Shown: in pieces, positions 55,901-63,809 of the stretch | Position numbering within the stretch: the stretch's first letter is position 1 | Layout of the letters: each line of letters opens with the position of its first letter | DNA from: Psococerastis gibbosa | Taxonomy: Eukaryota > Arthropoda > Insecta > Psocodea > Psocidae | DNA: 64,000 bases | Assembly: GCA_963971405.1 (NCBI GenBank) | Contig: OZ020487.1 | Coordinates: 9,087,344-9,151,343, forward strand | Reading direction: 5' to 3' | The notes under the pieces: generated by a model | The model's input: the letters and a program-made list of their open reading frames with translations, nothing else | Told to the model about the DNA's origin: nothing | The model's database searches: none | Made by a program: the position numbers and the translations under genes

Positions 55901-58900
55901 AAATAAACAGCCTTCGACTATCTTCTTAGCTTTTATTATTTTTAATGCATACTGAGCTTGTTTTGTCTAGACAGCGCAATGTGGTGCAGTACTTGGTTAG
56001 GCCAACCAGCCAGCTGGCTGTAACTTGAAGAAGAAGAACAAGAAGAAGGTTTGGCCACGTACAAATTTGCTAATTATTTATACTAATACATAATATTTAT
56101 ACTAATTATATACTAAGGCGGGGATTCCACAGACCGGCTAGGGCTAAATACAAAAACGGTGACGTGGTAGCAGCTACATTCAATACTTAGGCGCGGTTTC
56201 CACCGACCTCGCATTGCAGAATGCAAATGACATTGACGGAAATGTTTGTTTTATTCTATGCCATAGTTAAAATTGATCAATGATCATACAGTAAAATCAC
56301 AAACAAACAAACAAACTAAAATTAAAAAATGGCGTCATGGGATATGTTAAGTACAAACATTTTAATAGATTTCTATAAAAAGAAAAATTCTAATTTCCGT
56401 CAATGTCATTTGCATTGTGCAATGTGAGATCGGTGGAAACCCCGCCTAAGTCTTGAATGTCTGCTACCACGTCACCGTTTTTGTATTTAGCCCTAGCCGG
56501 TCGGTGGAATCGGCGGTGAAATATGTGTTTTCTTCGCTTAACCACCCGTCAGTTCTGTCCTAATTTGTTGAAAAAATTCCGGTGAAACATAGGTCTCATC
56601 TCAATAGGAAAATGCTTACCTCGTAAGACCAGGTACAAGAAACGTTGGCAAATTTTCTAATGCACCGTCCAATTTCTACGTCTTCGTGTGTTGTATACAG
56701 ATTGCGCAGGCAGTATTTAACATGGGGAGCTGCCCTAAAAAATATAAAATACTCAATGATAAGTTTGGAAATGTCTGAAAACCACGGATACCTAATTCTA
56801 CTTCGGTGGCAAGGTGGTGGCGTGCTTGTATACTTGTGCGAGTCTCTAGACACCTTTTGCGATCAGAGACGTGTCGTTACTCGACACAAGTTAGGTTAGG
56901 TTACATGGCGAGACGATTAAATAGGTTAATCGGATACATTCATTAATTTGTTTGTACACGATTAATCTTTTCAAAAAAATAAAAAAAAATCATTAAAAAA
57001 GATTACATATGAGACATGCAACACTATTTAGGTATTTTCCTTTTGGGGCTTCAAGACTCGTATCTGTACTTGGTTAAGTCATGCTTTCGCCTGTTTCATT
57101 GTGCCAATGGTATAAGCTTGTCTAAGCTTGTCCATTATCGCTTGTAGCTTGTAGTCGGTGTAGGTTGACATCGAGAACGAATACCAGTTTGCCAATGGCC
57201 TAAAATTCATACGGAAACATTACAAATAATGTCCGAAATCCATGGGGTCGTTGGCATTAGACAAGTGACCTAGGGTCCATAAAAAGTCCTTAAATAAATA
57301 AATAACTAATATTGGGGCTTCAATCTATCGATTGGTTTGCAGCAAAAGTTTGAATCTCCTTCTCCCCTCTTGTTTGCCAGTTTTATGGTTTTTAGATACA
57401 TGAGGCATAGGGGAACTGCTACATTCCTTTGATCGGTTAAATTCCTGCCAAGTGCAGCATTAATAAAATAAGTTCCTTTTAATACCGAATGAGTGCACTC
57501 AAAAAAGAATATTTGATACAGTCCAAAAAATATGAAATGAAAAAGAGCAGACAAAATGATTAATGCATGAAAGCGTTCAGTGAACCAAAACGTTAATTCT
57601 GGGATCAAAGGGTAAAAATGAAGGTACCTTGCGAGCGTCTCCCTGCTCATAATAATTCCAGGTCCACCCATGCAGAAATTCTCATCGTACTCGAGGGAAA
57701 GAAGACCGAACTCTTCCTGATTGCCCCTTCCTGCCTGTCCGATGAACCAAGGTCTTCGGCTGTCGATGGATCTGAGAAAGGCTTCCAGCTTGTCGTGTCT
57801 GATGTAGACGTCGTCGTCTGCGCGGATGAACCATTCGAAGCGGTCGCCTGTCGATGAAAAATAACACTCTTTACAAAAGTTGCTAAAGAAGAGAAGAGAC
57901 TTCCTAAGAAACAAAGAAAGATCTTCCAATGAAGCCTCTGAGAACAATAGAATAGCGAAGTGGAGTAGAGAAGTAGAAGGGATTTTTCTTATGTATTTTC
58001 AACAGATCAAGGATAGGGGTATTCTCATGTATGGACCTCAAAACGATAAAAACTTCCAAAATTAAGGTCCTACCATAATTTTCCCACATGTACTGCAACA
58101 TTTTGAAGCTCTTCTTCTGCGGTGGGTAGCTGTCATCTACGCCTCGAAGCCGCACCAGTGGCAAGTCCGGCCGGCCGGGCGGCACTTCCGACACCTCAGA
58201 AGAGAAGAAAGCGACCCGCCCCGGCAGCGCCCGGCCCCATGTATCGTACACGGCGACGGCCCGCGTGCTGAGGTACTTCTGTGCGGTCATCACTCCAACT
58301 AAGACCAAGCCGGTGCCTTCCTCGTCGAGACCGATTGTTTTGAGAGGGTCTTCGTTGTATTTGGGTCTAGTTAATCTCTGTAAACAATTTTATCTTAACT
58401 TAATTTGGTAGATAGTACATATAAGTAGCATAGTCGTTCTATCACGAAGCTGTCCTATCCCAATACATTGGTAAGCTATGTAAGTACAGTGCTATAATGT
58501 GCTCTCAATGGAGCGTTTTCGAGGCTTCGAGCCGGAAAAAAAGATGAAGCAGAAGAAAAAGAAGAAGAAGAAGCGGAATGGAAGCCAGAGCATTTACTAT
58601 ACCGATGCAGGCCTTGTTCAATAAATATTGCAATACTACATTACAATACAGTTTTCTTTCCTTAAGAAAGGCATAATTACATTTTCTGATTATAAACAAA
58701 ATCAGCTGCAGGGCCCATGCCCGGATTGTGGGCCTATAGTGGGAAGTTAACAATTCGCTTATCATTTGCTTATCATCACAGGCGCAGAAACGAGGACATT
58801 CGGGAAGAAATGCGAACAACGGACGTGGTGCAAAAACTAAGAGGGAAGAGGCTCAGCTGGTGGGGGACACGTGCAAAGGAGAGAGGCATCAGCGCTTATA

Positions 58901-59340
58901 CGAAGAGTGAGAGAGGCGATGGTATCTGGACGCCGAGCACGTGGGCGCCCAAAGCTCACCCTGGAGAGGAAAATTGTAAGCGACCTGCAAGAAACCGGGC
59001 TCACAAGGGAGGACGCGCAAGACAGAAACGTCTGGAAACGCCGCAGCTCTGCCGCCGACCCTCCATGAGGAAATGGCGCGGAAAAAGTAAAAAGTAAGTA
59101 AGTATTTGAAAACGAGCTGGCATAAAAGAAAAATTAAAAAAAAACATTGTATAAAATCTGTAGACTTACCATAGGATTATTGGCTGGTAGTTCTTGAGGA
59201 CAGGTCTCATTAGTGATCCGCTTTTGAAGGGCGACGCGGAAGAAGACCCCCAGGATGACTCCCAGCAGGACGCCTATGAGGACCTGCCCCATGCAGCGGC
59301 GCCGGCGCCTCTCACCCCTCTTTTGGGCCAGGGGCGGCAT
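43690..59340 (-). CDS. CHSY1: Chondroitin sulfate synthase, CHSY1 type (complete, 11 coding exons)
   Basis: A Golgi type II membrane glycosyltransferase that builds the alternating GlcA-GalNAc chain of chondroitin, usually with a chondroitin polymerising factor partner. Eleven exons splice in phase to 2403 bp with stop, 800 residues; human CHSY1 is about 802. Exons: 59340-59170, 58377-58074, 57847-57628, 56734-56620, 50043-49909, 47706-47434, 46933-46732, 46293-46073, 45608-45303, 44917-44700, 43927-43690. The N-terminal half is beta-1,3-glucuronosyltransferase-like, with GVMTAQKYL, GVDDSYPPQKKSFKM, FIRADDDVYI and NFCMGGPGIIMSRE. The C-terminal half is GalNAc-transferase-like, with LPLSGRF, FYIDVDMVF and GWGKEDVDLF. 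Both acidic catalytic motifs are intact. Orthologue of CHSY1 (sqv-5 in C. elegans) from recalled human sequence; CHSY3 is the close vertebrate paralogue and cannot be excluded by name. Confidence 0.93.
44185..44285. repeat. Family F MITE, one end only
   Basis: ATAGCAGAGAATTAATTTAT, then GTTGTGTTAATGCCAAATAG, as the right half of 15468-15870. Confidence 0.6.
44515..44665 (+). repeat. tRNA-like sequence enclosed by inverted arms
   Basis: GGTTAAGACGACGCCCCGG and a perfect B box GGTTCGAATCC are framed by ACCGAAATTAGAGGATATGG plus AAAAAACCGG and the exact inverse. It lies in a CHSY intron, between the last two exons. Confidence 0.75.
44700..44917 (-). CDS. CHSY1: CHSY exon 10: GWGKEDVDL motif
   Basis: 218 bp, phase 0 in and phase 2 out. 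It codes VYFPVVFSEFDPTVVYG, GYWRQFGFGIGSAFRSDV and GGFNTAIRGWGKEDVDLF, the acceptor-binding and general base segment of beta-4-type transferases. The acceptor is ACACTTTCAG and the donor GTAAGT. Confidence 0.92.
45303..45608 (-). CDS. CHSY1: CHSY exon 9: DVD catalytic motif
   Basis: 306 bp, phase 0-0. It codes TALIVVLFRGQ, HKYPSAAISVIPVADGFARA and NILFYIDVDMVFTRATLERI. IDVDMVF is the metal-binding DxD motif of the second transferase domain. The acceptor is CTTTTTCAG and the donor GTATGC. Confidence 0.92.
45825..45862 (+). repeat. Hammerhead-like motif, second context
   Basis: CACTTGACGGTGACATAAGG followed by TCGAAACCGGTCG has the same layout as the motif in 4650-4833 with different stem bases. 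It lies in a CHSY intron. Confidence 0.45.
46073..46293 (-). CDS. CHSY1: CHSY exon 8: entry to the C-terminal transferase domain
   Basis: 221 bp, phase 1 in and phase 0 out. A variable acidic stretch (EVVEAPESKKDDTFDGGG) is followed by INFILPLSGRFETFLRFIQT, the first strand of the GT7-like domain. The acceptor is TTATTTTTAG and the donor GTGAGT. Confidence 0.88.
46430..46705 (-). mobile_element. LINE tail in a CHSY intron
   Basis: The minus strand reads PRTTLEERIEQLARARGKTM, then AELKVLTSARGEFRKWVRGD. One stop lies just upstream (GRRPIG then stop). It ends in CTT/GAA triplets. The same type as 32885-33070. Confidence 0.65.
46732..46933 (-). CDS. CHSY1: CHSY exon 7: YGAEYILDLLL region
   Basis: 202 bp, phase 0 in and phase 1 out. 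It codes GRVIEYQDLLYGYYRMDP, HGADYILDLLLKYKKY and GRKMTVPVRRHAYLQQQF, nearly identical to the vertebrate enzyme. The acceptor is GGTTGCCAG and the donor GTAAGC. Confidence 0.92.
47015..47409. repeat. Long fold-back element filling a CHSY intron
   Basis: The two arms of about 180 bp start TTAAGAGTGTATAGCCC and GTAAGAGTGTACAGCCC (inverse). They share GGAAATTGGCAGCCCGAAAT, then TTTAATACTT and AATTAACTAAGCA. It takes up most of the 500-bp intron between exons 6 and 7, stopping about 25 bp from the donor of exon 6. Confidence 0.85.
47434..47706 (-). CDS. CHSY1: CHSY exon 6: inter-domain region
   Basis: 273 bp, phase 0-0. It codes SLQIQDLQHQRILLYRDL, possibly a short helix, and later IPWDFIQRSLYSAG and RIESPYREGLEDVIRE, which align with EWEFLTGKYLYSA and REALDDIVMQ of human CHSY1. 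The acceptor is TCTATCTCTTCAG and the donor GTAAGT. Confidence 0.88.
48126..48267. mobile_element. Palindromic MITE, family C, intact ends
   Basis: TAA on both sides. The ends are GGCGCTTATTCCACCAACGT and its inverse. The centre GACGTGGTAGCAGACATT, AAAGACAGTCT and back makes one long hairpin. Confidence 0.85.
48410..48793. mobile_element. Composite MITE-in-MITE, family A
   Basis: TAA on both sides. The outer ends are GGCACCCATTCCATTGACCG / GGTCAATGGAATGGGCACC inverse. The inner element is in the same central position. It lies 140 bp from the family C copy, in the same CHSY intron. Confidence 0.83.
49700..49850. repeat. Dispersed repeat, third copy
   Basis: ATAGAAGTCTACGTAGTGCC, ACTGAAGATATCGACGATGT and GACGAAAAGTTTAGAAGAC match 18045-18190. 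Confidence 0.55.
49909..50043 (-). CDS. CHSY1: CHSY exon 5: linker between the two transferase domains
   Basis: 135 bp, phase 0-0. It codes KKEVHKAITLHPVKQHEYLY then RIHNY, matching the human HQAITLHPNK..YRLHSY stretch. It lies 6.6 kb downstream of exon 4, across the longest intron of the gene. The acceptor is ATTTGTTACAG and the donor TAC|GTAAGG. Confidence 0.88.
50303..50400. mobile_element. hAT-like G/C-run MITE, left end only
   Basis: CATGGCCGTGCTCAGGGGGT, GGTCCAAGGGGTCCTGACCC and a C-run, close to 23362-23513. The right end was not found. Confidence 0.65.
50540..50700 (+). mobile_element. SINE-2 copy
   Basis: GAAGGTTGTTGGTTCAAGTC, then CCACACTTGCTACATTTTCT and the tail GCTTAGTAATAGAACAAAAG. 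Confidence 0.75.
50735..51330. repeat. Element with repeated GTAAAGTGAGAC motifs
   Basis: AGGTAAAGTSAGACA-like words are read rightward near 50745-50790 and 51105-51120, and leftward (GTCTCACTTTACCTG) near 51145. A final CCCACTTTGCCTGACCT lies near 51292. It may be a DNA element with subterminal repeats; its class is not known. Confidence 0.45.
51455..51705 (+). mobile_element. SINE-1 copy, nearly identical to 36283-36535
   Basis: The same tRNA-like head and body; the only clear internal difference is CTGTTGATGC against CTGTAGATGC. It ends in a T-run. Target duplication is not obvious. It lies in the long CHSY intron. Confidence 0.88.
51975..52388. repeat. Long fold-back element
   Basis: The ends CTTATGAGGACATGCTACGT and inverse CTTAAGAGGATATGCTACGT, with shared GTTGTAGAAGACTACTTCRT arms. 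It belongs with 47015-47409 and 39155-39430. Confidence 0.8.
53140..53625. repeat. Repeat L interrupted by SINE-3
   Basis: Matches 18835-19150. A SINE-3 in inverse orientation (T-run at about 53340, to about 53510) splits it; the L sequence resumes at CTCCCTGCGCATTACCATGT. Confidence 0.7.
53745..53835 (+). repeat. tRNA-like repeat head
   Basis: TAGTACAGAAGGGCTACTCT, then a B box in GTGGGTTCGAGTCCTGC. Not a clean tRNA cloverleaf by eye. Confidence 0.5.
53962..54180 (-). repeat. Repeat K, inverted copy
   Basis: CGACCCCAAGTATTTCGGAC, GGCCATTGGCAAACTGGCAT and TATGACTTAACAAAGTACAG are the reverse of 57045-57300. Confidence 0.7.
54745..55080 (+). mobile_element. SINE-3 head joined to a SINE-2 copy
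   Basis: GGCAAGGTGGTAGCGTGCTT (SINE-3) to about 54880, then ATGTAGAGTAGTGGCACAGA, B box GGTTCGAGTCC and tail GGCTTAATAATAGAACAAAA (SINE-2). The same two families also sit side by side, in the opposite orientation, at 14340-14760. Confidence 0.75.
55256..55297. repeat. Tandem TGGCTACCCC, four units
   Basis: A 10-bp unit repeated with a partial last copy, in the long CHSY intron. Confidence 0.85.
56117..56514. mobile_element. Composite MITE-in-MITE, family A
   Basis: TAA on the left. The outer ends are GGCGGGGATTCCACAGACCG and its inverse; the inner element is present at the central position. It lies about 100 bp from CHSY exon 4. Confidence 0.8.
56620..56734 (-). CDS. CHSY1: CHSY exon 4: THEDVEIGRC segment
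   Basis: 115 bp, phase 2 in and phase 0 out. It codes APHVKYCLRNLYTTHEDVEI then GRCIRKFANVSCTWSYE. The EDVEIGRC block is a hallmark of the N-terminal domain of this family. The acceptor is ATATTTTTTAG and the donor GTAAGC. Confidence 0.92.
56810..56995 (+). mobile_element. SINE-3 copy with A-rich tail
   Basis: GGCAAGGTGGTGGCGTGCTT, GCGAGTCTCTAGACACC and GATTAATCTTTTC followed by A-runs. Confidence 0.72.
57045..57300 (+). repeat. Repeat K, uninterrupted copy
   Basis: CAAGACTCGTATCTGTACTT, GGTTAAGTCATGCTTTCGCC, GCCAATGGCCTAAAATTCAT and the end CCATAAAAAGTCCTTAAATA. It serves as the reference for the split copy at 19966-20600. Confidence 0.75.
57628..57847 (-). CDS. CHSY1: CHSY exon 3: DDD catalytic motif
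   Basis: 220 bp, phase 1 in and phase 2 out. It carries FEWFIRADDDVYIRHDKL, where the aspartate triplet binds the metal-UDP-sugar, then RPWFIGQAGRG and ENFCMGGPGIIMSRETL. The acceptor is CATCGACAG and the donor AAG|GTACCT. Confidence 0.92.
58074..58377 (-). CDS. CHSY1: CHSY exon 2: start of the beta-1,3-transferase domain
   Basis: 304 bp, phase 0 in and phase 1 out. The acceptor is AATTGTTTACAG and the donor GTAGGA. It codes LVLVGVMTAQKYLSTRAVAV, DTWGRALPGRVAFFSSE and GVDDSYPPQKKSFKMLQYM, all close to human CHSY1. Confidence 0.9.
58740..59100 (+). mobile_element. LINE reverse-transcriptase tail
   Basis: The plus strand reads NEDIREEMRTTDVVQKLRGK, RLSWWGT, then after a frame change VREAMVSGRRARGRPKLTLE and VSDLQETGLTREDAQDRNVW ending KRRSSAADPP and a stop. 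One frameshift. It is a better-preserved relative of 9330-9690, in the CHSY intron next to the first coding exon. Confidence 0.78.
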
Positions 59341-59446
59341 CCCTATAATCTGAGCTTAAAGTGCCGTAGTAGGTAACCGTTGAGCAGAGTTACGTCCAGG
59401 TACCTGTCACCGCGGCTTAACATTCTCACTGGTGACCAGTCCGACA
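59170..59446 (-). CDS. CHSY1: CHSY exon 1 of coding part: 5' UTR, start and membrane anchor
   Basis: An acceptor (TTATTCTTTACAG) before 59446 suggests that the exon starts there, with 106 bases of 5' UTR and a further upstream non-coding exon. The ATG is at 59340-59338. MPPLAQKRGERRRRRCM is a basic cytosolic tail, followed by the single membrane segment GQVLIGVLLGVILGVFF, then NETC, a lumenal N-glycosylation sequon. This is the normal type II topology. The donor ATG|GTAAGT is in phase 0. Confidence 0.85.
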
Positions 59447-60580
59447 CTGTAAAGAATAATCAGCATCTTAATAACAAGCTACGTGTGTAATCATTAAACC
59501 ATAGAGTAAATAGTGCAGGTGCGACAAAATCAGGCTCAGTACACATGAACGATTTGGTCGCCAGTAATACGCCTTCCCTCTTCAGAGCAGCAGTTTCCAA
59601 GATCCGAATTGCCGTCGTGATACGCGAATCTTCGATAGAAGAGGCATTAAAAGTAGAAGACTGCTGTACTGCAGCAGAGTTTTATAGTTGCGATCAACCA
59701 GCGACCAGCCAGGTACAAAAATCTGCTGAACACAATATGTTCGCGTGTTTCTGCAAGATCAGACATAGGCCTAAACGATCATTTTAAGTTGGAATGTGAA
59801 TTCCAAAGAAATTGTCGCAAAAGTGGGAAAAAATTGGCATCCCACGTTGAGATTCTGAGATTCAAAGATTCAGATTAAAGACTCAGTAGAACTTGAAGTG
59901 CATTTATTTTCTCACGTCTAAATAATCTCTTCACGGTGGATTTTCCTAACAAATGGCCTGTATGTCGCCGTGTCTTTCATCATCAATCACTCGCTACGAT
60001 ATCCCTCGGCGGTGTCTATAGTTCTACATAGAAGAGATGAGATAATCGCTTCCCACCAGAAATTTATTTCTTAGTTACTCGCCACGCCTTCAATGACTTC
60101 TATGATTAGGATGAAAATAATATTTTTGGCGCACCCGAATATCCCATCTTTCTTTTTATAGAACTCAGTTCGTGCATCCGCATAGCCAGGAACGGATACA
60201 GACCATGGGGGGGAGGGGTAGTGGTGGGGGGGTCAAAACGGTAACTTGCACCTGGGACAATTCGACCTCGGGCACGACAGTTGAATGGCGCCAAAAGCTA
60301 GCCAAACTAAGTTATCTCTTTAAATCGGAAATGCAACAAGTTGCAGTTTGTAACTATACAATATTGACTACAGGACCCAAGCTTTCCTGTGTGTAGGATT
60401 TACACTCAGGAACTAATACTTCTAATTTGTCTTCAAGACCGCACTAACACCTCTGCCCTCTTAATTTGTACAAAGTCAGAGCGTCCTAACCAATCTTTCC
60501 AAGTTCTGCAAACTGAAAATGACCACAATGAAATTATGACTTCAGCAGACTCCGAAAGGTGTCTTCTTCTTAAGGTTACA
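59447..60580. other. Upstream region of CHSY, no gene recognised
   Basis: The first exon and promoter of CHSY should lie here or further right, but I cannot place them. A single hAT-like G-run end (CATAGCCAGGAACGGATAC) lies near 60180. A short frame at 59545-59787 has no recognisable domain. Confidence 0.4.
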
Positions 60581-60586
60581 ATCTTA

Positions 60587-60760
60587 GCGATTGGTTGGCA
60601 GCAACTCCCTGCATATCGTCCTCCAGTTTACTCGGTCCTCGATCTTCCTCTTCAGTTCTTAATATGATATTGCTCCTGCGTCTTCTTTTACTTGATCCAT
60701 GAATTCCTTCTTCGGCCGTCCTCTTCGGTGTAAAGAAGAGGAAATCCAACCTTCCCCGCG
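60587..60760 (-). mobile_element. LINE reverse-transcriptase tail, fragment
   Basis: The minus strand reads KRGRPKKEFMDQVKEDAGAI, a stop, ELKRKIEDRVNWRTICRELL and PTNR with a stop. The same type as 41880-42010. Confidence 0.7.
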
Positions 60761-61073
60761 AAAGTATGTTAGTTTGGTGTCTAGCCTTTACAACGTTGCA
60801 AAGGCATCATTTCAAGTAGGTATCAATAATTAAATTAGCGTGTTCAAACTTCAAACTAAATAACACGATTGAATTTTATAATTGATAAATATCATATAGT
60901 AGTAATCTCATCGCATTGTCTTGTCCCACCATGTTCCATGAATCAATGCAAGTACTGAAATAGCTGATTAAATGTCAGAATATCTTAAAGAGCAGAAATA
61001 GGTGACCATATACATAGGCTATGTGGAGTGTCGCAAAAATTATGCTTCAAAATTGTTCTATTAATGCTGCTAT

Positions 61074-61387
61074 CAAGGCCTTAGCTATAGATTTTCGATG
61101 GGGGGGGGGGGGGAGGTAGGTATGGGATTAGCTAGTTTAAGGCCCGAGGCTACCATAGTAGTTTACACCCAGCTTAAGACAGCAAAACTGAATTTCAGTA
61201 AATACAAAAAGAAGAAATATAAAAAGAACAAAACAAATTTATTTTTTATTAATTTAAAAACGACATTTTGAATGGACTGGCAAACAATGAAAGTAGGCTA
61301 TACGAAAATACTTTGTGGATGATGGAATTTTTCACAACGGGGGGCGGGGGGTCCGGACCCCTGGATCCCCCCATAAATACGGCCTTG
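61074..61387. mobile_element. hAT-like G/C-run MITE
   Basis: An exact 8-bp duplication GCTGCTAT flanks it. The ends are CAAGGCCTTAGCTATAG and the inverse CAAGGCCGTATTTATGG. A G-run lies inside the left end; GGGGGTCCGGACCCCTGG lies near the right. Confidence 0.88.
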
Positions 61388-61399
61388 GCTGCTATTAAA

Positions 61400-62950
61400 A
61401 GATAACATGAAGAACAAGAAGCTAGTACATCTACTGCAAGTTTACTCGTATACTAGAGCACGTGGAAGATAAGTTGTTTGTTTTAAAAAACAACGCTTAT
61501 TTTGCGGCCAGGAATTGAATAAAGTGCATAAAAAAAAGAATTAAAGTCCTTGGATTATCTGGTTATCAGCTAGACCGAAATGTCTGCGGTTGGAAGGTGG
61601 TCGACAATAGATTAGGGACCAGTTCAAACTTTACTCCCACCTGCGCCGGTAAAACTGCAAAACACCATTTTTTGCAACTGTAAATAGGGATTTAGTGCAA
61701 AACGTGGTTTCAAAAAAGTTGAACTGCTTTCTTATGTAGCATATATACAAATTGTCAAGACAGTTAGTGTACCAAAGTTGAATCACCATTAACAAATTGA
61801 GGATTCATTTGTACCTACGTGGAGATATACGATGCGACATTATTGAGGCAATTTACTTGTACCCAGGATGAAAAGGAACAAGGAAAAACAGAAGAACAAG
61901 GAACAAGGAAACCGAAGTATTAAAGAATTGTGAATGAGATGGAAAATTTGAAATTTCCCTTTTTTTATATCTTTTATAATGTTCAACCCTTGCCAATATC
62001 TGTTATAATTGAATAGTTTCAAATGAAATGAAATCAAAAACGTTCCGTGGAATAAGCCTACCGAGCGAGCAACATTTAAATACACTTCCTCAAAGGTGAC
62101 GTGGAAACGTGTGCATATTATGACGTTATATCTAAATAACTGTGGTTCTTAGGAAGAAAGATAAGTAATTATTTTTTATAGATAATTAATTAATTGATCT
62201 ACAATTTTTATTTGGGCTAATTTTAAAATAAATTATAACTTACCGTTTTGCTGAATATGCCGAAAACCCCGAGTAAATTATTTTTCAGGTATCGGATCGA
62301 TAAGGGCTTTTAAATTTCATTGATAATGGTGTTTTAAACAATCCTGTCAAATTTTAGCTGGGTGCAAATTATTATAACCTCGGATGTCTATATTGACCAG
62401 ACTAGGTTAGACTAGGTACAGACATACTGCATATATTATTTAAGTTTAAGTAATTAGTATTATCCATTGGGCCACCCTTACTTTATTATATTCTTTGTAT
62501 GTAGCCTAATTTAAAAAAAATCAATACATTTATTTAATTTTATTCTTGGGAGGGGAGATGACACAAAATAAAAATTTTAACTACAATATCACAGTATTTC
62601 ATATTACTAGCAATAATTGTACTTACAAATTTTGACCAGTTTCACTAGTCAATCCCGCATTAAGGTGTAGGCTACTCTCGGTCGAGTTGGCTAAATAGTA
62701 AGGCACAGTATACAGTATGAGTACAAAGTAACTGTTTGCCCTCGGGTTGCATCCCAACTGATTAAACCAAATTAGAAAATTTGTATTGTGTCTACAGCCT
62801 ATACAGCTGTAAAACCCCTAATTCTTATCATTCCAGATAGTGTTCATAGAACAAATGAGAAATATGGTGATGTGGATAGGAGATTAGTATACATACTTCA
62901 GGGCTGACCAAAGTTAAAAGTTTTGTGTCGAACATGTAGAGAGAACATGC
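61400..62950. other. AT-rich intergenic DNA, nothing recognised
   Basis: No coding exon, RNA gene or clear repeat seen in about 1.5 kb. Confidence 0.45.
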
Positions 62951-62960
62951 CTAGAGTTGT

Positions 62961-63092
62961 CATGGACGGATACAGGGGGGGGGGGATAAGCTGCCCCCCC
63001 CCCCAAGGTTTGTAAATCTATTGTTATAAGTTAATTTATTACGCTCTAATTTACTCAATACTATATTCCAAAATGGGCTGGATCCGTCCCTG
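62961..63092. mobile_element. hAT-like G/C-run MITE, inside a SINE-2 head
   Basis: The ends are CATGGACGGATACAGG and the inverse CAGGGACGGATCCAGC. The left flank carries ACATGTAGAGAGA and the right flank ACAGACTCCGACTTCC, both parts of the SINE-2 start, so it seems to have jumped into a SINE-2. No clear 8-bp duplication. Confidence 0.72.
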
Positions 63093-63275
63093 GTAGCGTT
63101 ACAGACTCCGACTTCCACCCGAAAGGTTGTTGGTTCGAGTCCCACATTTGCTACATCTTTGGAAGGCAAGCGAAGCAGGCAGTCCCGGGCCTTCATAGTT
63201 GAGTGTAAGAGAGGGGTTTATGCCTTTATAGCTCTAACTCCTTAGGCTTAGTAATATAACAAAAAAAGTCAAGTA
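63093..63275 (+). mobile_element. SINE-2 copy
   Basis: GAAAGGTTGTTGGTTCGAGT, CCCACATTTGCTACATC and the tail GGCTTAGTAATATAACAAAA. Confidence 0.78.
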
Positions 63276-63323
63276 TTTATTTATTTTAATTATTTAACAT
63301 GAAAGAGAAAAATTTGATTAACG

Positions 63324-63740
63324 GCCGGTACACCAGGCCCGTACCCAAGGGGGACGCCCCCCCCCCAAATTTGATTGGATGGTCATTGTATTTACAGCCT
63401 CACAGGTGAATTACTACGGATGCATCATTTATAAAAAATATTATGTTTTTGTCCCCCCCCCCAAAAAAAAAAATCCTGGGTACGGGCCTGCGGTAATTAC
63501 GGATTATTCTCGCAGCCGCGATTGGCCGCCGCCTTTTCCATTGTAGGGGGAGGGCTCGGCGAATGGTTGGTGCAAAACCACAGAGTCTACTCTAGATGAT
63601 TCTTATGATTTGGCGTGTCTATGGGAAACCGTGCACTTTCGTGCAGTCGGCTTCACGCCAGCTTCCGAAATCGAATTGAAATCTTCGGCTAGCCCTATGG
63701 CTACATTGGAAAAGACGCCGGTAAATCGCGACTAGTAATG
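63324..63740. mobile_element. GGCCGGTACAC MITE relative, split by a hAT-like MITE
   Basis: GGCCGGTACAC before the inner element, then CCTATGGCTACATTGGAAAA and GACGCCGGTAAATCGCGACT after it, resembling the inverse of parts of 10269-10536. The right boundary is uncertain. Confidence 0.5.
63334..63490. mobile_element. hAT-like G/C-run MITE
   Basis: The ends are CAGGCCCGTACCCAAGG and the inverse CAGGCCCGTACCCAGG. The flanks CGGTACAC and CGGTAATT share only five bases. GGGGGACGCCCCCCC lies at the left and a C-run near the right. Confidence 0.78.
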
Positions 63741-63809
63741 GATTAAATCTTCTGGGTCTCCTGTTACTTATACGTTAACTCCTGTATAGAAGAATTTAAT
63801 CTTATTGTC

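Noticed and set aside
57306-57627. Extension of the DDD exon into a 213-residue frame.
   Set aside because: The donor at 57627 and the next exon's match to CHSY1 end the exon; the rest is intron.
58717-59097. A 126-residue open frame as a possible host gene upstream of CHSY exon 2.
   Set aside because: It is a LINE reverse-transcriptase tail read partly out of frame.
59545-59787. An 80-residue open frame upstream of CHSY.
   Set aside because: No start context, domain or splice partner; it appears to be chance.
11381-63490. G- and C-runs as assembly or sequencing errors.
   Set aside because: Several are bounded by inverted ends and exact 8-bp target duplications, so the elements are real, though run lengths may be inaccurate.
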